Positions 1 through 7,970 of a stretch of DNA of 49,651 nt are shown piece after piece. Made by a program: the position numbers and the translations under genes. Numbering within the stretch: position 1 is the stretch's first letter; the number at the start of each line of letters is the position of its first letter. Source of the DNA: Eubacterium sp. AM49-13BH. Lineage in GTDB: Bacteria > Bacillota > Clostridia > Lachnospirales > Lachnospiraceae. The DNA lies in NCBI RefSeq assembly GCF_003464165.1, contig NZ_QSEK01000022.1, positions 1 to 49,651 of the forward strand, written 5' to 3'. The notes beneath the pieces were generated by a model that was not told the origin of the DNA, ran no database searches, and saw only the letters and a program-made list of their open reading frames with translations.

Positions 1-20
1 TTCATCAGGTATCTCTATAT

Positions 21-272
21 TCATATATTTATCACCATATATGATATATATCTTTCTTTTCCAATATCTGATGAACTTGTTTCTTCTATTTGTTGCCTAG
101 ACAAAGTGTATCTGCTAAAATTATTCCATAATAAAAGATTCTCATTCTTACTTTTAACAACTCTACCTGTCGGAATCTTTAAATTCCCTGTACGCTGATA
201 TGTATCAACAATATTCATATCTGCTATTTCTTTTTTTCTTTCTTCTGAAATATAATCATATATATAATTCAT
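21..272 (-). CDS. hypothetical protein, riboswitch-controlled, probably cut by the window edge
   Basis: The reading frame of 83 codons starts at the ATG at 272, seven bases after a purine-rich TAGGG. I do not recognise the family. It has no signal peptide or membrane segment and is rich in charged and polar residues. It lies directly downstream of a c-di-GMP-type riboswitch and terminator, so it should respond to cyclic di-GMP. The last codons look out of frame. Re-reading from about position 53 in the -1 frame gives an uninterrupted continuation (GDKYMNIEIPDE) to the window edge, so the gene may be longer and may carry a one-base deletion in an A run. Function unknown. Confidence 0.5.
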   Translation of the reverse strand: MNYIYDYISEERKKEIADMNIVDTYQRTGNLKIPTGRVVKSKNENLLLWNNFSRYTLSRQQIEETSSSDIGKERYISYMVINI

Positions 273-302
273 AATTTTACCCTACCTTTTCCCTCATAAA
301 AC

Positions 303-341
303 AAAAAAGCAGACAACATCACATTCCGTGACATCATCTGC
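303..341 (-). terminator. intrinsic terminator, riboswitch expression platform
   Basis: On the minus strand a 14-bp stem (arms 341-328 and 322-309, four G-U pairs, 5-nt loop) is followed by TTTTTTG. It lies between the c-di-GMP aptamer and the start codon at 272, so it is the likely switch element. It may also end transcripts from the ATPase gene upstream. Confidence 0.8.
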
Positions 342-370
342 AACTCAACCATCTTATATCTTCAATATAT

Positions 371-446
371 CCAATACTCCCCAGACTACTGAATCAACTT
401 AGACTTGTAGCTTTGTGTCCCTGCATTTCTGCAGGTTTACCCCTCT
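371..446 (-). ncRNA. cyclic di-GMP-I riboswitch (GEMM)
   Basis: Read on the minus strand, the segment has GGTAAACC, a 6-bp P2 stem CCTGCA/TGCAGG capped by a GAAA tetraloop (435-420), then GGGACACAAAGCTA (421-408). It continues with a CTAAG receptor-like strand and a GTAGTCTGG return strand. These match the order of the GEMM-I consensus (GGNAAACC, GNRA-capped P2, GGGACGCAAAGCC, CTAAG receptor). A terminator follows at 341-303 and the regulated gene starts at 272. The aptamer edges are approximate. Confidence 0.8.
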
Positions 447-474
447 TTTGTTTTTATAAAACTACTCATTTATT

Positions 475-503
475 ATGTTATCATGGATACCAAGAGATTT
501 CAA
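475..503 (-). promoter_or_regulatory. sigma-A-type promoter for the c-di-GMP riboswitch transcript
   Basis: On the minus strand TTGAAA (503-498), a 17-bp spacer and TAACAT (480-475) lie just upstream of the aptamer. The predicted transcript would begin near 468 and include the whole riboswitch. Confidence 0.55.
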
Positions 504-514
504 CTGTTCAAATA

Positions 515-1789
515 TCAATTTCTTAACGCTGTAATCGGAACAACAAATACTCCATCAGGTCTTTGATATGCAGCATTAGATAATCCACATATAACACATA
601 ACGAATCTGGCGCAATTCCTCCATTTGCCTTAATTTCATTTTTTATTTTTATAAGATTCTCTGCTGCCATATCTATTTGGTTTGCACCTAATTTAATTTC
701 AAATCCACACCATTTCCCATCAGGCATTGCTATAACTGCATCCATTTCATTATTATTATAGTCCTGATAATGATACAAATCTGCATCAAATGACTCAGCA
801 TATATTTTCAAATCTCTTTCACACAATGCTTCGAATAAGAATCCCAATGTATTTAAATCATTCAGTAACATTTCAGGTGTCGCATTTAACAATGCGGCTG
901 CTAATGATGGGTCTGACAAATGTCTCTTTTCCGCCTGCTTAATACGGATTGATGATCTAAGCTTAGCCTCAAAAGGTTTCTGATTGTCTGTGAGGAAAAG
1001 TCTTTGGAAAACATCTAGATAAGCAGAAACTGTTTCCACATCAATATCTTCATCATCTATTTCCTTAATGTCATTTTTTAATTTCTTATTTGTTACAGTT
1101 GTTGCCTCATTTCTTGCAAGTGAACGAAGAAGCAGCTCCATTTTATGCTTATCTCTTTTTACATTATCAATTCTATAAACATCATCGTCTAATACAGCCC
1201 TGATGTACTGTATAGGAAGATATGCCGCCTGTTTTAATGTTGTCTCCTGATTAGCAGGCCAGCCTCCTCTTATAATGAAATCAATAAGTTTTCTCAAGTC
1301 AACCTCACCTGATATTTTAGGTTCTATTCTACCCTCACATATATCTTTTAAAGAAATATCTCCACTGGAATTTCCACTTTCAAATAATGACATTGGTCTC
1401 ATTCTCAATTTTGCAATTCTTCCAGCTCCGCTATGCAATATTCCTTTATGATTTGGTGTCGCAGAGCCTGTCAATATAAACTGCCCTTTATTACCGCTTT
1501 GGTCAACCTTATACCTGACAGCATCCCATAACTGAGGAACTTCCTGCCATTCATCAATTAATCTTGGAGTCTCTCCCTCCAAAACCAGCGATGGACTCAT
1601 CTGCGCCAATTGTCTATTCTGGAAATTACCATCTGGATTGCCAAGCATAATTTCACTTTTACAATGATATGATGATGTCCAGGTTTTTCCACACCACTTC
1701 GGTCCCTCCACACATACTGCACCAAATGCCTCTAAATAACTATCAATTATATTGTCAATCAGTCTTGGTCTGTAATCCTTTCTTTCCAT
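515..1789 (-). CDS. AAA-type ATPase with DUF4143 domain
   Basis: This is a 424-residue protein. The N-terminal half has a Walker A motif GPKWCGKT (residues 29-36), a Walker B-like LIDEWQ near residue 97 and a sensor-like FILTGSATP. The C-terminal half resembles DUF4143 and ends with a D...GFEIKLG signature, like the PD-(D/E)XK nuclease fold seen in this family. Such ATPases are common accessory genes in gut Firmicutes and Bacteroidetes and have no established substrate; some have been linked to toxin-antitoxin or defence roles, which is not shown here. The gene is monocistronic. The start ATG follows GGAGAG after a short gap. Five 23-bp repeats lie about 85 bp upstream of its start. Confidence 0.85.
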   Translation of the reverse strand: MERKDYRPRLIDNIIDSYLEAFGAVCVEGPKWCGKTWTSSYHCKSEIMLGNPDGNFQNRQLAQMSPSLVLEGETPRLIDEWQEVPQLWDAVRYKVDQSGNKGQFILTGSATPNHKGILHSGAGRIAKLRMRPMSLFESGNSSGDISLKDICEGRIEPKISGEVDLRKLIDFIIRGGWPANQETTLKQAAYLPIQYIRAVLDDDVYRIDNVKRDKHKMELLLRSLARNEATTVTNKKLKNDIKEIDDEDIDVETVSAYLDVFQRLFLTDNQKPFEAKLRSSIRIKQAEKRHLSDPSLAAALLNATPEMLLNDLNTLGFLFEALCERDLKIYAESFDADLYHYQDYNNNEMDAVIAMPDGKWCGFEIKLGANQIDMAAENLIKIKNEIKANGGIAPDSLCVICGLSNAAYQRPDGVFVVPITALRN

Positions 1790-1874
1790 ATTCTCTCCAT
1801 TCTATTCTTATATATCATTAATATTATTGGTTTAAGCTTAATCTATATACATTTTCTTCTTCATCATTATAATT

Positions 1875-1989
1875 CAACCCGATTAATTTTTCAATTACAA
1901 CCCGACAGATTTTTGATTTCCAATCCGATTGTTTTTGTATTTTCAATCCGATAGATTTTTAAATTTCAACCCGATTGTTTTTCAACATC
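1875..1989. repeat. five tandem degenerate 23-bp repeats
   Basis: Units start at 1875, 1898, 1921, 1944 and 1967, each exactly 23 bp. Each begins CAA(C/T)CCGA and continues with an A/T-rich half ending in a T run. Units alternate between the CCGATT and CCGA(C/T)AGAT types. They fill the middle of the 315-bp gap between the divergent ATPase and DXS-like genes. The conserved CCGA cores repeat at about two helical turns, which suits an array of protein-binding sites. No protein-coding reading is evident. Confidence 0.8.
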
Positions 1990-2032
1990 ATTTCCTTATA
2001 GCAAATAGTTTAAAACTCCCTTCACATTTCCC

Positions 2033-2063
2033 TTGACCTAAACCTGACTTTAGGTGTTATCAT
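2033..2063 (+). promoter_or_regulatory. MerR-family-type promoter upstream of the DXS-like gene
   Basis: TTGACC (2033-2038) and TATCAT (2058-2063) are separated by a 19-bp spacer, longer than the usual 17. The spacer holds the perfect inverted repeat ACCTAAA (2036-2042) / TTTAGGT (2049-2055). An over-long spacer with a central palindrome is the signature of promoters activated by MerR-family regulators. No MerR gene is visible in this window. Confidence 0.65.
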
Positions 2064-2104
2064 ATAAAATGTATTAAAATATAAGACAAGGAGTATCAGA
2101 AAAC

Positions 2105-3859
2105 ATGTATATTGAGAATATTAACAGTCCTGCTGATGTGAAGAAATTAAACATTATGCAGCTTAATGTCCTTGCAGAAGAAATGCGTCACGCCCTTCTT
2201 ACAAGAGCCAGCAAACACGGCGGACATTTTGGTCCTAACTTCGGTATGGTAGAAGCAATCATCGCCATGCATTATGTATTTGATTCGCCTAAAGATAAAA
2301 TCGTATTTGATGTATCACACCAGTGCTATCCTCACAAAATGCTCACTGGAAGAAAAGATGCATATCTTTATGAGGAGCATTATGATGATGTGTCAGGATA
2401 CACTAATCCGGACGAAAGCGAACATGATTTCTTTACTGTAGGTCATACTTCAACTTCTATAAGTCTTGCCTGCGGTCTTGCCAAAGCAAGAGATTTAAAC
2501 GGTGAAGATGGTAATGTAATCGCTGTTATAGGTGATGGTTCTTTAAGCGGCGGCGAGGCTTTGGAAGGTCTTGATTTTGCTTCTGAATTAAATGGCAACA
2601 TGATTATTGTTGCTAACGATAACGATATGTCTATTGCTGAGAATCACGGTGGTCTTTATGCCAACTTAAAGCTTCTTCGTGAAACAAATGGACAGTCTGA
2701 ATGTAATCTTTTCAAAGCAATGAACCTTGATTACATCTATGTTGATAAGGGAAATGATATTGCTTCTTTAATTGAAGCATTTGAAAAGGTTAAAGATACT
2801 AAAAAAGCTGTTGTTGTCCACATTAATACGCTTAAAGGCAAGGGTTATGCACCTGCTGAACAGAACAAAGAAAAATGGCACTGGCATATGCCTTTTGATA
2901 TCGCAACCGGTGAATCTCTTTTCAAGGACGAAGAGCCTGATTTCTCTGACGCTTCTTTAGAATATCTGTTAAAGAAGATGGACGAGGATAAGAGTGTTGT
3001 TGCAATCACAGCCGGAACTCCTACTGTTATGGGATTTACTGCTGACATGAGAGCTAAAGCAGGAAAACAGTTTGTTGATGTTGGTATCGCAGAGGAAACT
3101 GCTGTTGCATTAGCTTCCGGTATCGCTGCTAACGGCGGAAAGCCTGTATTTGGCGTTTACAGCTCATTTATACAGAGAGCCTATGACCAGATTACACAAG
3201 ATGTATGTATCAACGGAAATGCAGTAACATTTGCAGTATTTGCAGGTTCTGTGTACGGGATGAATGATGTTACACATCTCGGACTTCAGGATATCCCTAT
3301 GCTCAACAGCATTCCGGGACTTATATATCTTGCACCTGTTACCAAGGAAGATTATATTGCAATGCTTGACTGGTCTTTAACACAGAATGAGTATCCTGTT
3401 GCTATTAAAGTTCCGGGCGGCAGCATGATTTCAACAGGTGTACCTGTAACTAAAGATTTCAGCAAGCTTGACACTTACGAGATTACTAAGAAAGGAAGCA
3501 GAGTTGCTATCCTCGGGCTTGGAACTTTCTATGAAACTGCTGTAAAATCCGCTAATATTCTTAAGACTTCACACGGAATTGACGCAACTGTTATCAATCC
3601 TTACTATATCTCAGGTATTGACGCAAACACTCTTAATGAATTAAAGAAAGACCACGCAGTAGTTGCAACTCTTGAGGACGGCTACCTTGAAGGTGGCTTC
3701 GGAGCTAAGATTGCAGCATACTATGGTTCTTCTGATATGAAGGTATTAAACTTCGGTATTAAGAAAGAATTTATCGACAGATACGATGCATCAGAAGTAT
3801 TAAAGGACAACCACCTTACTCCTGAACAGATTGCAGAAGATATCGCAGCAACATTATAA
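2105..3859 (+). CDS. 1-deoxy-D-xylulose-5-phosphate synthase-like TPP enzyme
   Basis: This 584-residue protein is a thiamine-diphosphate transketolase-fold enzyme closest to DXS, the first enzyme of the MEP isoprenoid route. It shows DVSHQCYPHK and GHTSTSIS (the two DXS histidine motifs), the TPP motif GDGSLSGG...NDNDMSI near residues 142-175, and a catalytic-Glu region DVGIAEETAV. It differs from true DXS. It is about 35 residues short in the linker after the TPP motif. The DGHD motif is replaced. The two segments that carry the phosphate-binding arginines in E. coli DXS (DRAG, YPRG) read FAGS and VPGG. It may therefore be a paralogue with another acceptor. The start follows AAGGAG. A MerR-type promoter lies upstream and a strong terminator follows. 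Confidence 0.75.
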   Translation: MYIENINSPADVKKLNIMQLNVLAEEMRHALLTRASKHGGHFGPNFGMVEAIIAMHYVFDSPKDKIVFDVSHQCYPHKMLTGRKDAYLYEEHYDDVSGYTNPDESEHDFFTVGHTSTSISLACGLAKARDLNGEDGNVIAVIGDGSLSGGEALEGLDFASELNGNMIIVANDNDMSIAENHGGLYANLKLLRETNGQSECNLFKAMNLDYIYVDKGNDIASLIEAFEKVKDTKKAVVVHINTLKGKGYAPAEQNKEKWHWHMPFDIATGESLFKDEEPDFSDASLEYLLKKMDEDKSVVAITAGTPTVMGFTADMRAKAGKQFVDVGIAEETAVALASGIAANGGKPVFGVYSSFIQRAYDQITQDVCINGNAVTFAVFAGSVYGMNDVTHLGLQDIPMLNSIPGLIYLAPVTKEDYIAMLDWSLTQNEYPVAIKVPGGSMISTGVPVTKDFSKLDTYEITKKGSRVAILGLGTFYETAVKSANILKTSHGIDATVINPYYISGIDANTLNELKKDHAVVATLEDGYLEGGFGAKIAAYYGSSDMKVLNFGIKKEFIDRYDASEVLKDNHLTPEQIAEDIAATL

Positions 3860-3861
3860 TC

Positions 3862-3906
3862 AAAAAGACATGGCAGTCACCTTAATGATGACTGTCATGT
3901 CTTTTT
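3862..3906. terminator. bidirectional intrinsic terminator
   Basis: A 13-base arm GACATGGCAGTCA pairs with TGACTGTCATGTC around a 9-nt loop. It is flanked by AAAAA on the left and TTTTT on the right. It lies between the convergent DXS-like gene and pyrD and can serve both strands. Confidence 0.9.
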
Positions 3907-3927
3907 AGATTAATGACCGGTAAAAAA

Positions 3928-4839
3928 TCACTTTACGCAGCCTATAAGTTCTTTAATATCTTTTACATTATTCTTTTCCATATATTCCCTGATTCCATCA
4001 ATAACCTTAATAGTTGTATATGGATCATTAAAATTCGCTGTTCCGACAGCAACTGCACTTGCACCAACCATAATCATCTCAAGTGCATCCTCTGCTGTTC
4101 TGATTCCACCCATTCCGATTATAGGAAGATTAATTGCATTGGCAACCTGATAAACCATTCTTACTGCGATTGGGTGAATAGCAGGTCCTGACACACCGGC
4201 AGTCTTGTTAGCTACTGCAAATGTTCTTCTGTTCACATCAATCTTCATACCTGTAAGAGTATTGATAAGTGAAACCGCATCTGCACCACCTGCCTCTACA
4301 GCCTTTGCCATCTCTGTAATATCAGTAACATTAGGACTTAACTTCATAATAACCGGCTGCTTTGCGACCTTCTTAACCGCCTTAGTAATAGCCTCCGCAG
4401 AAGATGGAACCTGTCCGAAAGCAATTCCACCCTCTTTGACATTAGGGCATGAGATATTGATTTCAAGAAGGTCAACTGGCTGTTCGCCAAGCTTTTCAAC
4501 AGCATCCACATAATCTGCCTCAGATTTTCCACAAACATTAACAATAATCTTAGTATCGTACTGCTTAAGAAATGGAATATCTCTTTTTACAAATGTATCA
4601 AGTCCCGGATTCTGTAATCCGATAGCATTCATCATTCCACCATAAGTCTCAGCAATTCTTGGTGTAGGATTGCCCGGCCATGGAATATTGGCAACACCCT
4701 TTGTTGTTACTGCACCGAGTCTGTTAAGATCAACATATTCTCCGTACTCCATGCCTGAGCCGAATGTTCCGGAAGCAACTGTCACAGGATTCTTTAATTC
4801 AACTCCTGCAATATTGACTGACATATTAATATCGCTCAT
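3928..4839 (-). CDS. pyrD: dihydroorotate dehydrogenase B, catalytic subunit
   Basis: PyrD oxidises dihydroorotate to orotate, the fourth step of pyrimidine synthesis, using FMN. The 303-residue length fits class 1B. It has TYGGMMNAIGLQNPG near residue 75, the class 1 catalytic cysteine in NISCPNVKEGG (Cys131), KLSPNVTDI, and the FMN-phosphate loop GMGGI. Class 1B enzymes pair with PyrK, whose gene overlaps this start by one base (TAATG). The ribosome-binding site AAGGAGG lies inside the end of pyrK, which argues for translational coupling. It is the last gene of the pyr operon, before the terminator at 3906-3862. Confidence 0.96.
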   Translation of the reverse strand: MSDINMSVNIAGVELKNPVTVASGTFGSGMEYGEYVDLNRLGAVTTKGVANIPWPGNPTPRIAETYGGMMNAIGLQNPGLDTFVKRDIPFLKQYDTKIIVNVCGKSEADYVDAVEKLGEQPVDLLEINISCPNVKEGGIAFGQVPSSAEAITKAVKKVAKQPVIMKLSPNVTDITEMAKAVEAGGADAVSLINTLTGMKIDVNRRTFAVANKTAGVSGPAIHPIAVRMVYQVANAINLPIIGMGGIRTAEDALEMIMVGASAVAVGTANFNDPYTTIKVIDGIREYMEKNNVKDIKELIGCVK

Positions 4840-5639
4840 TACAGTTCTACCTCCTTAACATTAAATACCGGACCTTCCTTGCACACTCTCTTATTCTTAA
4901 CCTGAGAATGGTCGTCAATCTCAGTTGATTTACATACACATGCAAGACATGCACCAATTCCGCATGCCATCTTCTCTTCTAATGATACATAACAAGGAAT
5001 ATCATTCTCAAGTGCATATGCCTTAATTGCACGAAGCATAGGAGTTGGTCCACATGCAAATATAACATCTGCCTCAACCTTTTCCTGTTTTACGGCATCT
5101 AATACATTACCCTTCGCTCCAACGCTTCCATCTTCTGTTGCAATATACACTTCTGTATCAGCAACTGCTTCAAAATCTTCCTTAAGAAAAGTCTGGCTGT
5201 TTCTGTAACCAACTACAACATTCTTGTGGCAGTCTAATCTTCTTGCAAGCTCAAGCATAGGAGGAACACCTATTCCACCACCGAAAAGAATAGCCTTATC
5301 AAAGCTTCTGCCTTCTGTCTTAAGCTCTGCAGCAATTTTTTCCAAGTCATAGCCATTGCCAAGAGGTCCCTGAATATCAAGATATTCTCCTACCTTCATC
5401 TTAGAAAACTCTTCTGTTCCCTTGCCGGCAACTCTGAATACAATTCTTAAATTATTATTCTCAACCTTACATATACTGATAGGTCTTGGTAACATTCTTG
5501 AACCATCATTAGAATATACTGATATAAACTGTCCTGCCTTAGCGGCCTTAGCAATATCCTTTGTTTCAAACCATATTTCATAGACTCCGTCAGCAAGACA
5601 ATCCGCCTTAAGAATCTTCGCATTTTCTCTGTACGCCAT
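4839..5639 (-). CDS. pyrK: dihydroorotate dehydrogenase B, electron-transfer subunit
   Basis: PyrK carries FAD and a [2Fe-2S] cluster and passes electrons from PyrD to NAD+. In the 266-residue product, RPISI (52-56) binds flavin, GGGIGVPPM (120-128) is the nucleotide-binding loop, and cysteines 226, 231, 234 and 253 in CGIGACLAC...C fit the cluster ligands. The ATG at 5639 is chosen because GGAG precedes it by seven bases; an in-frame ATG four codons earlier has no such site. Its stop overlaps the pyrD start. Confidence 0.95.
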   Translation of the reverse strand: MAYRENAKILKADCLADGVYEIWFETKDIAKAAKAGQFISVYSNDGSRMLPRPISICKVENNNLRIVFRVAGKGTEEFSKMKVGEYLDIQGPLGNGYDLEKIAAELKTEGRSFDKAILFGGGIGVPPMLELARRLDCHKNVVVGYRNSQTFLKEDFEAVADTEVYIATEDGSVGAKGNVLDAVKQEKVEADVIFACGPTPMLRAIKAYALENDIPCYVSLEEKMACGIGACLACVCKSTEIDDHSQVKNKRVCKEGPVFNVKEVEL

Positions 5640-5678
5640 AATAATCTCCATTATTAACCTGTGTGTAAATATGTATAA

Positions 5679-6602
5679 TTACTTGCCAAGTGCTCCGTTG
5701 ATATCAGCAATCATATCAAGAGCAGCCTGTCTTGAAGCTTCTCCAAAGTTCTTCTCACCAAACTTCGCATACTGCTCCTTAGTATATGCTGCAATAATTC
5801 CTCTTGAGCTGTTTACAATAGCTCCAAGTCCGTCAGGATTAAAGAAATCAACAAGATCCTTGCCCTGTCCGCCCTGTGCACCATATCCTGGTACAAGGAT
5901 ATACGCCTTAGGCATAACCTTTCTTAATACTCTTCCCATCTCTGGGTAAGTAGCTCCAACAACCGCACCGACATTACTGTAACCTCCGTCCATGCTTGAA
6001 GCTCCCCACTCATTAACCTTCTCACCAACTAACTCGTATAATGGTCTTCCGTTAATAAGCTGATCCTGGAATTCTCCACTTGAAGGATTAGATGTCTTAA
6101 CAAGTATAAATATACCTCTGTCCTGCTCATTACAAACCTTAATAAATGGATTGATACCATCAGAGCCAAGATATGGATTAACAGTTGCAAAATCTTCGTC
6201 AAAAGGAGTAATTGCCTTAGAGCCAACATTTACCTTTCCAAGATGTGCTACCGCATAAGCTTCAGAAGTTGAACCAATATCGCCTCTCTTAACATCACCG
6301 ATAACAATCATGCCTTTCTCGTGACAGTAATCAACTGTTTTCTTGAATGCCTTAAGTCCTTCAATTCCAAACTGCTCATACATTGCAATCTGTGGTTTAA
6401 CAGCTGGAACAATGTCATATATATTATCTATAATGCCTTTGTTATACTGCCATATAGCCTCTGCTGCTCCTTCAAGTGTCTCACCATACTGCTCAAATGC
6501 AGCATCTGCAAGATGCTTTGGAAGATACTTCATCATCGGATCAAGTCCTACAACTATTGGTGCATTAGTCTCTACAATCTTATCAACAAGCTTCTTAATC
6601 AT
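5679..6602 (-). CDS. pyrF: orotidine 5'-phosphate decarboxylase, type 2
   Basis: PyrF decarboxylates OMP to UMP, the last step of de novo UMP synthesis. The 307-residue length and the motif GDVKRGDIGSTS (Asp103, Lys105, Asp108 as catalytic residues) are typical of the longer type 2 family. The N-terminal VVGLDP and a late LVPGYGAQGG phosphate-binding loop also fit. It lies between pyrC and pyrK on one strand with gaps of about 40 bp, consistent with one transcript. An AAGGAGG lies about 13 bases before the ATG, which is slightly long. Confidence 0.95.
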   Translation of the reverse strand: MIKKLVDKIVETNAPIVVGLDPMMKYLPKHLADAAFEQYGETLEGAAEAIWQYNKGIIDNIYDIVPAVKPQIAMYEQFGIEGLKAFKKTVDYCHEKGMIVIGDVKRGDIGSTSEAYAVAHLGKVNVGSKAITPFDEDFATVNPYLGSDGINPFIKVCNEQDRGIFILVKTSNPSSGEFQDQLINGRPLYELVGEKVNEWGASSMDGGYSNVGAVVGATYPEMGRVLRKVMPKAYILVPGYGAQGGQGKDLVDFFNPDGLGAIVNSSRGIIAAYTKEQYAKFGEKNFGEASRQAALDMIADINGALGK

Positions 6603-6647
6603 TAATCTACTTTAGCCTCCTTAATTCATACGCAAAATCACTTTATT

Positions 6648-7970
6648 TTACAACTTTGGGACTTCTCTTTCAATAAGAATTTCAGTTCCATTATGATCTG
6701 AGTATACAACTCTTCCATTAACAATTGTATATAACACTTTTCCATACACATGCTTTCCTTCAAATGGAGTATTCTTTCCCTTTGAAGCAAATCTGTTGCT
6801 GTCAATATCATATTCCGCTGTAGGATCAACAACTGCGATATCTGCCACCTTTCCTGGTGCCAATACACCTCTGTCAATTCCTATAATCTTAGCCGGATTA
6901 TAACTCATTTTCTCTACCATCTGTAATGGAGTAAGTATGCCTGTTCTTACAAGTTCCGTAATAGTAACAGGAATTGCTGTCTCAAGGCCTACAACTCCGA
7001 ATGGAGCTTCATCAAAAGGCCTTGCTTTCTCAGTCGGATGATGTGGTGCATGATCAGTTGCAATAGCATCAATTACACCTGAAGCAAGTGCCTCCTTAAT
7101 TGCCTTAACATCATCAGCTCTTCTTAATGGAGGATTAATCTTAAAATTAGCATCATCACCATTAACTGCTTCTTCAGTAAGGGTAAAATGATGTGGTGCA
7201 ACCTCTGCTGTCACATTAATCCCCTGCTCCCTGGCTGTCTTAATAATGAATACAGACTCCTTATTAGACACATGGCTGATATGTAGCTTTGCCCCTGTAT
7301 TCTTGGCAAGAAGAATATCTCTTGCAACAATAACATCTTCTACCGCATCCATTATTCCGAAAAGACCGAGTTCCTTGGCTCTCTCGCCCGCATTCATTAC
7401 ACCTCTCGCTGCAAGGTTAGTATCCTCGCAATGTGCAAATACAGGGATATCAACCTCTGCGGCCTGTCTCATAGCCTGTCTTGCAGTTCTCGCATTCATG
7501 ATAGTTCCACCATTATCACTGACTGCAATGGCCCCTGCATCTTTAAGTGCCTCGAAATCAGTAAGATATTCTCCCTCCTGACCCGCAGTCATGGCTGCTA
7601 TTGTATACAGATTAAGGTCAGTAACCTCTTCCGCCTTATCGGTTACATACTGTAACATATCAACATTATCAATTACAGGTTTCGTATTAGGCATCATGCA
7701 CACAGTTGTGTAGCCACCTCTTGCTGCAGCTCTTGAACCTGTTCTTATAGTCTCCTTATGTTCAAGTCCCGGTTCTCTGAAATGTGCATTAAGGTCAACC
7801 AGTCCTGGCATAACCATGCATCCTGATGCGTCAATTACATCATCCGCCTGTGATTCGTCAATGTTCTCCTCCATAGATGCAACAAATCCATCTTTGATAA
7901 GTACATCCATAACTTTGTCTGTTTTACTTGCAGGATCAAGTACTCTGCCTTGTTTAATCAATATGTTCAT
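6648..7970 (-). CDS. pyrC: dihydroorotase
   Basis: PyrC cyclises carbamoyl-aspartate to dihydroorotate and is a zinc-dependent amidohydrolase. The 440-residue product fits the type I family. It has MPNTKPVID, AHCED and HISHVS metal or substrate histidines, and the late ATDHAPHH aspartate motif. One oddity is that the first metal motif, usually H-x-H-x-R, reads NAHFREPG, so Asn61 replaces the first histidine while His63 and Arg65 remain. The start codon overlaps the stop of the GGDEF-EAL gene as ATGA, with GGGGAG nine bases upstream, so the two are probably translated together. Confidence 0.93.
   Translation of the reverse strand: MNILIKQGRVLDPASKTDKVMDVLIKDGFVASMEENIDESQADDVIDASGCMVMPGLVDLNAHFREPGLEHKETIRTGSRAAARGGYTTVCMMPNTKPVIDNVDMLQYVTDKAEEVTDLNLYTIAAMTAGQEGEYLTDFEALKDAGAIAVSDNGGTIMNARTARQAMRQAAEVDIPVFAHCEDTNLAARGVMNAGERAKELGLFGIMDAVEDVIVARDILLAKNTGAKLHISHVSNKESVFIIKTAREQGINVTAEVAPHHFTLTEEAVNGDDANFKINPPLRRADDVKAIKEALASGVIDAIATDHAPHHPTEKARPFDEAPFGVVGLETAIPVTITELVRTGILTPLQMVEKMSYNPAKIIGIDRGVLAPGKVADIAVVDPTAEYDIDSNRFASKGKNTPFEGKHVYGKVLYTIVNGRVVYSDHNGTEILIEREVPKL

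Noticed and set aside
1875..1989. Short regular repeats that could suggest a CRISPR array
   Set aside because: Units are directly adjacent at 23 bp with no unique spacers, and no cas genes are near.
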